NCBI GenBank assembly: GCA_002449665.1
Contig: DJXH01000008.1
Span: forward strand, 79,581-143,580
Direction of reading: 5' to 3'
Length of the DNA stretch: 64,000 nt
Origin: Bacteroidales bacterium UBA7009
Lineage (GTDB): Bacteria; Bacteroidota; Bacteroidia; Bacteroidales; Paludibacteraceae
In this document: positions 44,491-52,589 of the stretch, piece by piece
Layout of the letters: each line of letters opens with the position of its first letter
How positions within the stretch are numbered: the stretch's first letter is position 1
Notes under the pieces: model-generated
The model's input: only the letters and a program-made list of their open reading frames with translations
Databases searched by the model: none
What the model was told of the DNA's origin: nothing
Translations under genes and position numbers: made by a program

Positions 44491-45618
44491 CTACTGATAT
44501 ACTATACACAGCCCGGCATGGGAGAAGTTGTCCACACTGCGGAACATACCATACGGGCAGTTGCCGTGGTAGGCTCTCACCCCTATGGAGAAGCGGGAGA
44601 AATAGCCGTCATAGTGGGGCATATTATATCTCATTCCCACGAACACACTGTACGTGAATCGGCGGCGGTCGGCTGCTATATACTGCGGCTCGGCGGCGAT
44701 AGTTGTCTCGGTAAGCGAATAGGCGTACATTGCGCGGTTTCTAACCTCTGCGGACACTATAGCCTGAAAGCCGTGCTTGCTGCACGCCGACTGATACTGA
44801 TACTGCAACCACACCTCAAAGGGCATACCGCTCGGACCGAACCGCTCCGGCATTCCGGCTTTGTTCTGACTTACGTCGCTGTTAGAGGGGAGGTTATTGA
44901 CCGCGCCATCGGCACTATTGACAAAGTACCAGCCTTGTTTAGGGTCAAGCAGCACGTGCGCGCCCAAGCGAAAAGTGTGGGTCTCGGCGTAGCGGTTCTC
45001 AGGCTCATTGAGAGTGAAAAGCAACTCGGCGTAGTTGTAGTTAACATTAACTCGGCGCAGGGCATACCCCTTGTCGGCACGCTGAAGCACCATCTCGTCG
45101 CCTATATGAGTTGATTCGTGTTTGAAAGGACATAGTTGTATGCTGTAGTTTTTGAGAAAAGTCTGCCTGTCAGCCGCTGCGTTCTGCTGTCCGAAGCGTT
45201 GAATAAAAGTAAAAGTGGGCATAGCGATGCGATAGTCGGTGTTTACTACGGGAGAAGTGGTACGCTCTGTAATATCCATCCACAGGTTGACACTGAAGGT
45301 CTGCGATATGCTCATTCCGTAGCGGCGTTGCTGCAAGTCCATACTCCATACGCTTATCCTGCCGCCGAAGACTGCCATTATCTGGTTGCCGTACTTATGC
45401 CCCGAACCGGCATAATCGGTAGCGGGCGAATAAGATACGGGTCCCAAGTCCATACGAACGAAGTCGGGGTGCTCATCGGCATAGAGGGAGTGTCCATAGG
45501 GGACGTAGTGGAACCACTTGCCTGTGCGATATGCGGCGGAGTCGGCTGTTGTCTGCGCGGCTGCAAAAGTAAGCGGAAAAACAGCAACAAGCAGGAGTAG
45601 TATATTTTTTACAGTCAT
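44491..45618 (-). CDS. Exported outer-membrane-type protein (possibly DUF1207-like)
   Basis: 375 residues with signal peptide MTVKNILLLLVAVFPLTFAAAQ. This start lies 4 nt after the lepA stop; an upstream in-frame start at 45645 would lie inside lepA. The body has alternating strands with aromatic ends (YGMSISQTFSVNLWMDI; AELLFTLNEPENRY; FTYSVFVGMRYNMPHYDGYF), as in outer-membrane beta barrels. The opening PYGHSLYADEHPDFVRMDLG recalls DUF1207 proteins, but I am not sure. It ends ...HAGLCIVYQ. It is last in the lepA run. Confidence 0.75.
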   Translation of the reverse strand: MTVKNILLLLVAVFPLTFAAAQTTADSAAYRTGKWFHYVPYGHSLYADEHPDFVRMDLGPVSYSPATDYAGSGHKYGNQIMAVFGGRISVWSMDLQQRRYGMSISQTFSVNLWMDITERTTSPVVNTDYRIAMPTFTFIQRFGQQNAAADRQTFLKNYSIQLCPFKHESTHIGDEMVLQRADKGYALRRVNVNYNYAELLFTLNEPENRYAETHTFRLGAHVLLDPKQGWYFVNSADGAVNNLPSNSDVSQNKAGMPERFGPSGMPFEVWLQYQYQSACSKHGFQAIVSAEVRNRAMYAYSLTETTIAAEPQYIAADRRRFTYSVFVGMRYNMPHYDGYFSRFSIGVRAYHGNCPYGMFRSVDNFSHAGLCIVYQ

Positions 45619-45622
45619 CTCT

Positions 45623-47398
45623 TTAGTCAAGTTTGAGCACGGCAAGGAACGCTTTTTGCGGCACTTCCACGTTGCCTATCTGCTTCATTCGTTTCTTTCC
45701 GCGTTTCTGTTTTTCAAGCAGTTTGCGCTTACGGCTCACATCGCCGCCATAGCACTTGGCAAGCACATCTTTTCTTACCTGCTTGACCGTCTCCCGCGCT
45801 ATAATCTTCGCGCCTATGGCTGCCTGAATGGCTATATCAAACTGCTGGCGCGGCAGCAACTCTTTGAGTTTCTCGCACATACGCCTACCAAAGTCCACAG
45901 CGTTGTCGCGGTGGGTTAGGGTAGAAAGTGCATCCACCTGCTCGCCGTTAAGCAAGATGTCAAGTTTGACGAGGTTGGACGGACGAAAACCGTTCTGGTG
46001 CCAGTCGAAGGAGGCGTAGCCTTTGGAGATGGATTTGAGGCGGTCGTAGAAGTCAATCACTATCTCGCCGAGCGGCATATCGAAGAGCAGTTCCATACGG
46101 TTGCCGCTGATGTATTCCTGCTTTACGAGTTCGCCCCGCTTGTCAAGACATAGGGTCATGATAGGACCTATAAACTGCGAAGTGGTTATTACAGAGGCTC
46201 TTATGTACGGCTCTTCTATACGGTCAATTTCCGTGAGGTCGGGCATACCGGCGGGGTTATGCACCTCTTTCATTCCGCCCGACTTGGTATATACGTTGTA
46301 ACTTACGTTTGGCACGGTCGTGATAACGTCCATATCAAACTCTCTATCAAGTCTTTCCTGCACTATCTCCATGTGGAGCAAGCCGAGAAAACCGCAGCGG
46401 AAACCGAAGCCGAGAGCCACAGACGACTCAGGTTGGAAAGTAAGCGAAGCATCGTTCAGTTGGAGTTTTTCGAGCGAGGCGCGCAGGTCTTCATAGTCTT
46501 CTGCCTCAATGGGATAGACGCCGGCAAAGACCATCGGTTTGGCTTCTTGGAATCCGTCTATAGCCTTGTCGCAGGGGCGTGCCACATGGGTGATAGTGTC
46601 ACCCACTTTCACCTCTGTGGATGTTTTTATGCCGGAGATGATATATCCGACATTACCCGCCGATATTTCCTGCTTGGGCTGCATATCGAGTTTGAGTACG
46701 CCTATCTCGTCAGCATCATACTCCTTGCCGGTCTGGAAAAAGCGCACGCGGTCGCTGGTATGCAGGGTGCCGTTCATAACACGGAAGTAGGCGATTATTC
46801 CGCGAAAAGAGTTGAACACTGAGTCAAAGACGAGACATTGCAGCGGAGCATCGGGGTCGCCTTCGGGGGCGGGGATACGGTCAATGATAGCATCAAGTAT
46901 GGCTTCCACACCTTCGCCGGTCTTGGCGGAGCAGCGCAGTATCTCCTCACGCTTGCAGCCGAGCAGGTCTATTATCTCGTCTTCCACCATATCGGGCATA
47001 GCCGAGTCCATATCGCATTTGTTCATCACGGGGATTATCTCAAGGTCGTGCTCGAGAGCCATATAGAGGTTGCTTATGGTCTGTGCCTGAACGCCTTGTG
47101 TGGCATCGACCACGAGTAGTGCGCCCTCGCAGGCGGCTATCGAGCGGCTTACCTCATAGGAGAAGTCCACATGCCCGGGAGTGTCAATGAGGTTGAGTGT
47201 ATGACCCTTGTACTGCATCTGTATGGCGTGGCTCTTGATGGTGATACCGCGCTCTTTCTCAAGGTCCATATCGTCCAGCACTTGGTTCTCCATCTGTCGT
47301 TGGTCAACGGTGCCGGTGAGTTCGAGCATGCGGTCGGCAAGTGTACTCTTGCCGTGGTCTATATGAGCGATGATACAAAAATTGCGAATGGTGTTCAT
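45623..47398 (-). CDS. lepA: Elongation factor 4 (LepA)
   Basis: 591-residue ribosome back-translocase GTPase. The start at 47398 (MNTIRNFCIIAHIDHGKST) gives the family N-terminus. G motifs: AHIDHGKST, DTPGHVD, NKCD. LepA-specific C-terminal domain (GYASFDWHQNGFRPSNLVKLD; QRGKKRMKQIG near the end). It lies 10 nt after rluA and 4 nt before the outer-membrane protein gene. Confidence 0.96.
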   Translation of the reverse strand: MNTIRNFCIIAHIDHGKSTLADRMLELTGTVDQRQMENQVLDDMDLEKERGITIKSHAIQMQYKGHTLNLIDTPGHVDFSYEVSRSIAACEGALLVVDATQGVQAQTISNLYMALEHDLEIIPVMNKCDMDSAMPDMVEDEIIDLLGCKREEILRCSAKTGEGVEAILDAIIDRIPAPEGDPDAPLQCLVFDSVFNSFRGIIAYFRVMNGTLHTSDRVRFFQTGKEYDADEIGVLKLDMQPKQEISAGNVGYIISGIKTSTEVKVGDTITHVARPCDKAIDGFQEAKPMVFAGVYPIEAEDYEDLRASLEKLQLNDASLTFQPESSVALGFGFRCGFLGLLHMEIVQERLDREFDMDVITTVPNVSYNVYTKSGGMKEVHNPAGMPDLTEIDRIEEPYIRASVITTSQFIGPIMTLCLDKRGELVKQEYISGNRMELLFDMPLGEIVIDFYDRLKSISKGYASFDWHQNGFRPSNLVKLDILLNGEQVDALSTLTHRDNAVDFGRRMCEKLKELLPRQQFDIAIQAAIGAKIIARETVKQVRKDVLAKCYGGDVSRKRKLLEKQKRGKKRMKQIGNVEVPQKAFLAVLKLD

Positions 47399-47408
47399 TG
47401 TGTGATAG

Positions 47409-48350
47409 TTATTTTTGTCTGAAGAGTTGGTTGAACACTTTGGGAAGAGGCGATTCAAACCTCATTTTCTGCTCTGTGGCAGGGTGTATGAACTCCAGTA
47501 CACGTGCATGCAGGCACAGGCGGTCGGCGGGCGAATAGGTGTTGCCGTGTCCGTACTTGCGGTCGCCTACTACGGGATGTCCTTTGGAGGCAAGGTGTAC
47601 ACGTATCTGGTTGGTGCGCCCCGTGTCAAGGTGTAGACTGACAAGCGATAGCGGCTTTTCAGGAACGCTCTGTCCATCTTCGGTATGGGCTACCGGAGCG
47701 AAGGTTTTTACTACGCGGTAGTGGGTTACGGCGAGGTCGCCTCCGTCGTCCACAGGCGAGGAATAGACCACGGCGTTACGCTTGTCCTCCGTAAACCACG
47801 AGCGGATAGTACCCTCTTTGTCAGTGATTATACCTTCCGCCACGGCTATATACTCACGTTCGGTTACGAGTTGCTTCCAGTAGGTGCGCATATACTCCTG
47901 CAATTCAGGTGATTTAGCAAAGACGAGCAGTCCGCTTGTCTCACGGTCAAGGCGGTGTACTACGTATATGCCGTTTCTCTTGTTTTGGCGTTGAACGTAG
48001 GCTTTGAGTATGGAAAACGCCGTTGTCTCTCTGGAGCCGGGCTTGGAGGGGATGGTGAGCAGTCCCTCTTTTTTCTCCACTACGATGAGGTAGTCGTCCT
48101 CATAGACAGTCTTGAGTTTGGGGTGGGTAAGACGGGTATTGCCTTTGTCGCTTACCACCACTACCTCATCGCCTGTTTTAAGGGGCGTGTCGTGGCGTGT
48201 TTGGCAGGCTCCGTTCACCTGCACGCGGCGGTGTGAGAGGAGTTGCTTGACGGAGGTGCGAGTAGTCTGCATGCGCTCCATAAGAAAGGAGAGCAGTTCG
48301 CTCGGCTGCTGCACGCGGAAGACGGTATCGTTTTTTTTCTTTATGTACAT
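47409..48350 (-). CDS. RluA-family 23S rRNA/tRNA pseudouridine synthase
   Basis: 313 residues with an N-terminal S4 RNA-binding domain (LLSFLMERMQTTRTSVKQLL) and a RluA catalytic domain whose Asp lies in VHRLDRETSGLLVFAKS. DTGRTNQIRVHLA and GHPVVGDRKYG are also conserved. The start at 48350 was preferred over 48377 because the bL31 terminator stem occupies 48366-48389. The RNA target cannot be read from sequence. Confidence 0.9.
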   Translation of the reverse strand: MYIKKKNDTVFRVQQPSELLSFLMERMQTTRTSVKQLLSHRRVQVNGACQTRHDTPLKTGDEVVVVSDKGNTRLTHPKLKTVYEDDYLIVVEKKEGLLTIPSKPGSRETTAFSILKAYVQRQNKRNGIYVVHRLDRETSGLLVFAKSPELQEYMRTYWKQLVTEREYIAVAEGIITDKEGTIRSWFTEDKRNAVVYSSPVDDGGDLAVTHYRVVKTFAPVAHTEDGQSVPEKPLSLVSLHLDTGRTNQIRVHLASKGHPVVGDRKYGHGNTYSPADRLCLHARVLEFIHPATEQKMRFESPLPKVFNQLFRQK

Positions 48351-48365
48351 AGTTATATATAGCAA

Positions 48366-48389
48366 AGGGGCGGACACTTGCCCGCCCCT
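48366..48389 (-). terminator. GC-rich hairpin between rpmE2 and rluA
   Basis: 8-bp stem AGGGGCGG/CCGCCCCT (48366-48373 with 48382-48389), an 8-nt loop, just past bL31. The T-run is weak, so some read-through into rluA is likely. Confidence 0.6.
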
Positions 48390-48401
48390 CTTGCAACCTG
48401 T

Positions 48402-48656
48402 TTATTTTCTCTTGCGGTTGCCGTAGCGCGACATAAATTTATCAACGCGACCGGCAGTATCCACGAGTTTGGATTTACCTGTATAGAACGGGTGTGAGGT
48501 ATTGGAAATCTCCAATTTGATGAGGGGATAGGTGGTACCCTCTATCTCGATGGTATCTTTCGTAGCGGCGGTTGAGCGGCTGAAGAACTGCGTACCATCA
48601 GACATATCTTTGAATACTACCACGCGGTAGTTTTCGGGATGAATACCTTGTTTCAT
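48402..48656 (-). CDS. rpmE2: Large ribosomal subunit protein bL31, type B
   Basis: 84 residues: MKQGIHPENYRVVVFKDMSDG, then ISNTSHPFYTGKSKLVDTAGRVDKF (read in two words). The zinc-binding CxxC motif is absent, marking the type B paralogue. It lies 25 nt after rplI. Confidence 0.95.
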   Translation of the reverse strand: MKQGIHPENYRVVVFKDMSDGTQFFSRSTAATKDTIEIEGTTYPLIKLEISNTSHPFYTGKSKLVDTAGRVDKFMSRYGNRKRK

Positions 48657-48681
48657 AATTTCTTGTCAAAATTTTACGTTA

Positions 48682-49125
48682 TTATTCAGCGGCTACAACG
48701 TTGAGCTTGATTTCTGCTTTCACTTCGCGGTGGAGACGTGCGTAAGCCACGTGTTCGCCGAGTTGCTTGATAGGCTCAACCGTTATCACTTTCTTATCTA
48801 CTTCAACGCCCTGTTTACCAAGAGCCTCGGCGATGTCGGTAGTTGTTACCGTACCGAAAATCTTGCCGTCCTCGTTAGCCTTAACGGCAACGGTAAGAGG
48901 AGTGGCTGCGAGTTGCTCTGCCAGACGCTGTGCTGCTGCAAGAGCCTCTGCCATTTTCTTGGCTTGCTGACGGAGGTTTTCTTGGAGTTGCTTGCGGTTG
49001 CTGTCGTTGGCGATGATTGCCAATTTGTTAGGAATAAGGTAGTTGCGACCATAGCCGTCTTTTACCTTAACAATGTCGTTCTTGTAACCGAGATTGGCTA
49101 CGTCTTGTATAAGTATAATTTCCAT
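48682..49125 (-). CDS. rplI: Large ribosomal subunit protein bL9
   Basis: 147 residues. The N-terminal globular domain has DVANLGYKNDIVKVKDGYGR and NYLIPNKLA, followed by the long connecting helix (LRQQAKKMAEALAAAQRLAE) and the C-terminal domain FGTVTTTDIAEAL. Standard bS6-bS18-bL9 order. Confidence 0.96.
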   Translation of the reverse strand: MEIILIQDVANLGYKNDIVKVKDGYGRNYLIPNKLAIIANDSNRKQLQENLRQQAKKMAEALAAAQRLAEQLAATPLTVAVKANEDGKIFGTVTTTDIAEALGKQGVEVDKKVITVEPIKQLGEHVAYARLHREVKAEIKLNVVAAE

Positions 49126-49155
49126 AACGTTGCTCTATTTATTTTGGTTACAAAC

Positions 49156-49422
49156 TTACTTCATCATATCCGTTACGTATGGGAGCAGAGCCAAGTGGCG
49201 TGCTTTCTTGATGGCTTGAGCCACCTTGCGCTGATACTTCAGGCTCGTACCGGTAATACGGCGGGGCAGGATCTTACCTTGCTCGTTGAGGAATTTCTTG
49301 AGGAACTCAGGATCCTTATAGTCAATGTACTTGATACCCGACTTGAGGAAACGGCAGTACTTCTTTTTTCTCTGATCTTTCGTTTGAGGGGTCAGATAGC
49401 GGATTTCATCATTCTGTGCCAT
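49156..49422 (-). CDS. rpsR: Small ribosomal subunit protein bS18
   Basis: 88 residues, with CRFLKSGIKYIDYKDPEFLK, GKILPRRITGTSLKYQRKVA and IKKARHLALLPY, all diagnostic. It binds 16S rRNA with bS6. It lies 3 nt after rpsF. Confidence 0.96.
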   Translation of the reverse strand: MAQNDEIRYLTPQTKDQRKKKYCRFLKSGIKYIDYKDPEFLKKFLNEQGKILPRRITGTSLKYQRKVAQAIKKARHLALLPYVTDMMK

Positions 49423-49425
49423 AGT

Positions 49426-49773
49426 TTATGCCTCCTGTTGTTTAAGATGACTGTTACGACGTTTCTCTGCATACTCGAAAGCATACTTGTCAAGACGGGT
49501 GGTGAGGAAACGAATGATTCGCTCGTCACGACGGAACTCGGTCTCGAGAAGTGCAATCACTGCGGGTTCTACATCAAATTGAAGCAAGGCGTAAAATCCC
49601 GTAGTTTTGCCTTGGATAGGATATGCAAGTTTCTTCATACCCCATTCCTCACGGTTCAGAATGGTACCGCCTTTCTGCGTGAGAAAGTTCTCGAACTTGT
49701 CAACCGCTTCCTTCATCTGTGGCTCAGACAAAACGGGAGTTAAAACGAAAGCGGCTTCGTAATGGTTTAACAT
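49426..49773 (-). CDS. rpsF: Small ribosomal subunit protein bS6
   Basis: 115 residues, with MLNHYEAAFVLTPVLSEPQM, EEWGMKKLAYPIQGKTTGFY and FRRDERIIRFLTTRLDKYA. First gene of the rpsF-rpsR-rplI-rpmE2 operon, divergent from trxB. Confidence 0.95.
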   Translation of the reverse strand: MLNHYEAAFVLTPVLSEPQMKEAVDKFENFLTQKGGTILNREEWGMKKLAYPIQGKTTGFYALLQFDVEPAVIALLETEFRRDERIIRFLTTRLDKYAFEYAEKRRNSHLKQQEA

Positions 49774-49852
49774 AATGTTTTGGTTTAATTATTAGTATTG
49801 ATATTTTCGCTCCACCGCCTATACTACATCGCATAAGAGCGGAAAAAGCGTG

Positions 49853-49884
49853 CAAAGGTACGGCTTTTGTATAAACTGTGCAAG
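49853..49884 (-). promoter_or_regulatory. Promoter of the rpsF operon
   Basis: Minus-strand CTTG (plus 49881-49884), 20-nt spacer, TACCTTTG (plus 49853-49860). It lies back-to-back with the trxB promoter only 15 nt away. Confidence 0.65.
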
Positions 49885-49899
49885 AGAATTGCGAAAAAT

Positions 49900-49931
49900 T
49901 TTGCACATTTAGTAAAATTCCACTACCTTTG
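49900..49931 (+). promoter_or_regulatory. Promoter of trxB
   Basis: TTTG (49900-49903), 20-nt spacer, TACCTTTG (49924-49931), 38 nt before the trxB start. Confidence 0.75.
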
Positions 49932-49969
49932 CACCACTTTCAACTATCAATTGTCAATTATCATCTGAT

Positions 49970-50941
49970 ATGGAAAAATGTATTATTATCGGCTCCGGTC
50001 CTGCGGGCTATACGGCTGCCATATATGCCGCGAGGGCCAATATGAACCCGCTTCTTATAGAGGGTCCGCAACTTGGCGGGCAACTGACCACCACCACCGA
50101 GGTGGAGAACTTCCCCGGCTATCCCGATGGCGTTGAGCCGTTCACTATGATGGACGATATGCGCCGTCAAGCCGAGCGTTTCGGTACGCGTTTCCGCAGC
50201 GGCGAGGTAACTTGCGCGGAATTTGCTCTTACAGCAGCCGACGGCAAGCCCGCCGTACATCGTCTTACCATAGACGACACGGACACTGTTGAGGCACAGA
50301 CTGTTATTATAGCCACAGGTGCAAGTGCCAAGTATCTTGGTATCAGTTCGGAAGAGGAGTATCGCGGCAAGGGTGTGAGTGCTTGTGCCACGTGCGACGG
50401 CTTTTTCTATCGCGGCAAGACCGTTGCCGTAGTAGGCGGCGGCGATACGGCGTGCGAGGAGGCAGGATACCTTGCAGGACTATGCAAAAAAGTGTATATG
50501 ATTGTGCGCAAGCCCTACCTGCGTGCAACGGATATTATGCAAAAGCGCGTGCTTGAAAACGAAAAAATAGAAGTTCTCTTTGAGCATAACACGCTCCGCC
50601 TGACCGGAGAGGGCAAGGTTCAGGGAGCAGACCTTATATATAGAAAAGGCGAGCCGGACGAAGAGATAAGGCATATAGACATTGACGGCTTCTTCCTCGC
50701 TATCGGACACAGACCTAATACTGAGGTCTTTAAGGACTATATTGCCCGTGATGCAGAGGGGTATATAGTATCCGATGGTTTTACCACACGCTGCTTTGCC
50801 GAAGGCGGCAAGACGGTCATACCGGGAGTGTTTGCGGCAGGCGACTGTGCCGACCCTCGCTACCGTCAGGCGATAGTAGCGGCAGGCAGCGGCTGCAAGG
50901 CGGCTATGGAAGCCGACAAATACCTGCAAACAGCACGATAA
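49970..50941 (+). CDS. trxB: Thioredoxin reductase
   Basis: 323-residue flavoprotein that reduces thioredoxin with NADPH. FAD loop IIGSGPAGYTAAIYAAR lies at residues 6-22. The redox-active CATCDG motif is at about residues 140-145, the NADPH loop is VAVVGGGDTACEEA, and the FAD-binding end is GVFAAGDCADPRYRQ. Complete, with its own promoter and terminator. Confidence 0.96.
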   Translation: MEKCIIIGSGPAGYTAAIYAARANMNPLLIEGPQLGGQLTTTTEVENFPGYPDGVEPFTMMDDMRRQAERFGTRFRSGEVTCAEFALTAADGKPAVHRLTIDDTDTVEAQTVIIATGASAKYLGISSEEEYRGKGVSACATCDGFFYRGKTVAVVGGGDTACEEAGYLAGLCKKVYMIVRKPYLRATDIMQKRVLENEKIEVLFEHNTLRLTGEGKVQGADLIYRKGEPDEEIRHIDIDGFFLAIGHRPNTEVFKDYIARDAEGYIVSDGFTTRCFAEGGKTVIPGVFAAGDCADPRYRQAIVAAGSGCKAAMEADKYLQTAR

Positions 50942-50942
50942 T

Positions 50943-50989
50943 ACAAAACACCCACAGCCCTGCATCTGTAATGCGGGGCTGTGTTTTGT
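50943..50989 (+). terminator. Terminator after trxB
   Basis: Imperfect long stem ACAAAACACCCACAGCCC with GGGCTGTGTTTTGT (8-bp GC-rich core plus A/T arms), beginning 2 nt after the trxB stop. The T-rich 3' arm acts as U-tract. Confidence 0.8.
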
Positions 50990-51007
50990 GATATATTGGC
51001 AGACAGG

Positions 51008-51148
51008 TCAGTATGCCACAGAAGCATCGCCGCCTTCGTCTCCGCCGTGCAAATCTGTGTTGCTGCTAACTCTGCCGCCTGAAATAAGGATAACTGACAT
51101 CCGGTAAGGGGCTATAATAAGATTAGGGGATATATATGATTTTTTCAT
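51008..51148 (-). CDS. Short K-K-x-Y-I-x-P peptide, copy A
   Basis: 46 residues, MKKSYISPNLIIAPYRMSVI..., ending in a Gly/Asp/Ser-rich tail (SSNTDLHGGDEGGDASVAY). The start at 51148 was chosen because it opens the KKxYIxP motif shared with copies B (54097-54231) and C (63766-63969). The mature half is glycine-rich and polar. Function unknown. It follows the remnant of a secreted protein with the shared C-terminal module (51213-51540). Confidence 0.6.
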   Translation of the reverse strand: MKKSYISPNLIIAPYRMSVILISGGRVSSNTDLHGGDEGGDASVAY

Positions 51149-51212
51149 GGATTTCAATATGTTTCTGCTATTAAACTGACTGTAATCAAACAACTTGACA
51201 TTTATTTATTCT

Positions 51213-51540
51213 CTATTTTACCTTACCGCCGAGGACATTATGTTCTTCGCCGTTACGCTTGATAATCAGCTGTTCGTTCTCGAGTGTCTTTTACTGTTTT
51301 GCTCTTGTGTGTCTGTGTTTCTTATGTCGGTCGGTGTTTGTACCTCTTGCGCTATACGTGCGCGTACTGCTTGTACTCCGTCTTTGATGTCAAAGTATGC
51401 GCGGAAGCCTTTGATGTTGTTGGCTGTGTTGTTCCAATAGAGGGTGTTGCTTGCTCCGAGGAAGAGCAGATTGAGATTGCCCTGCTCCAAGACGGTAGGT
51501 GAATATACTCCTACGAAGTCCACGTCAGCGGTAGTCACGC
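51213..51540 (-). pseudogene. Remnant of a secreted protein's C-terminal module
   Basis: Reads VDFVG..., LLFLGASNTLYW and IKGFRAYF, matching the C-terminal module in the genes at 52590 and 62080 (LFVGANNTLYW; KGFRAYF). The end (LENEQLIIKRNGEEHNVLGG) is in another frame and rejoins if the A4 run at plus 51289-51292 had five bases. The upstream part is missing: near 51520-51545 homology breaks off into an unrelated plus-strand fragment. Confidence 0.7.
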
Positions 51541-51541
51541 T

Positions 51542-51960
51542 AACAAACGCTCCGATGGACTGTATGAAGCCTATAACCTGATTCGTTTTACTGGCAGTAA
51601 CATAGAAATCACACACCTCTACCCGATGCTCGAAGGACAGGTGGCTGTTCTATCTTCGGGGTTGCTGTCCGCCGGGGAGGCTGCCGACCTGTTAGATGCT
51701 CTGCGTGCCTCCGCTCTTTATCGTGAAGACCAACGCTCTTATATGCTCTATCCCAATAGACAACGCAAGAGTTTCTTGGAACTTAACAATCTGCCCGAAG
51801 ACGCCAAACAACTGCCTGTGGTACAGAAATATATAGGCTCTGTTCTTAAGCAGGATGACGATGGCGGTATCCACTTTGATGCACGTTTCCGCAATGCCGA
51901 CAGCCTGCCTGATGAACTTAAAGACCTCTATGAACAAGTCTTCAACCACCACGACACCGG
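51542..51960 (+). pseudogene. Internal fragment of an unidentified Bacteroidota protein
   Basis: The open frame reads DGLYEAYNLIRFTGSNIEI, MLEGQVAVLSSGLLSAGEAA and SYMLYPNRQRKSFLELNNLP. It has no start and no end of its own and runs directly into GH3-like sequence after about 51960. It resembles a carbohydrate-active or phosphorylase-like protein, but I cannot name the family. Confidence 0.5.
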
Positions 51961-52468
51961 TCGCCCCTCATACGAACCGCCTATGCTCATCGACTCCATA
52001 CCTGTCGGCTGCCCGCAGTTCTCTATAGGACAGTCTTCTTATTGGCTTGAGACCCCTACCGAACCACTCTTCCCATTCGGCTACGGCTTGAGTTACACCA
52101 CTTTTGAGTATGGCTCCCTGCACATAGATACACTCCGTAGCGGGAAAGAGTACGACATCTCTTGTACTATCACCAACACCGGCAACTTCGATGCCTAAGA
52201 GACCCCGCAACTCTATGTACGGCAGTTATGCGGCGAACTTGTACGCCCTATATGCGAACTCAAAGCCTTTAGCAAAATCTTTATACTGGCAGGTGAGAGT
52301 CGAATGGTAACATTCAGACTTACTCCCGATATGTTGGCATATTGGCACGAACAAAAACATAACTGTCAGTCCAAAGTATGGCTTGCCACAGACAAAGTCT
52401 CCTTCAGCGTATGGATAGCCCCTGACTCAAGGTGTATGACCGCGCCCGGTACTTTCCAAATAAGGTAA
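51961..52468 (+). pseudogene. C-terminal remnant of a glycoside hydrolase family 3 beta-glucosidase
   Basis: YWLETPTEPLFPFGYGLSYT and TFEYGSLHI are the hallmark end of the GH3 second domain. They are followed by an Fn3-like domain (ISCTITNTGNFDA, then a TAA stop at 52196-52198, then in the same frame ETPQLYVRQLCGELVRPICE and LKAFSKIFILAGESRMVTF). The internal stop and the missing catalytic domain show that it is dead. It is in the same frame as the preceding fragment, a deletion fusion. Confidence 0.75.
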
Positions 52469-52531
52469 AATGGACGCACCTTGTCAAAAATAAGACGAGA
52501 GGTATCAAAAATAGAAAAAAGTTTGGCGAGT

Positions 52532-52563
52532 TTTGCTGTGTCCGAATAAATGCACTATCTTTG
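52532..52563 (+). promoter_or_regulatory. Promoter of the PAP2 phosphatase gene
   Basis: TTTG (52532-52535), 20-nt spacer, TATCTTTG (52556-52563), 26 nt before the ATG. Confidence 0.7.
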
Positions 52564-52589
52564 CCGAACCTATATATGCGTAAAATTGT

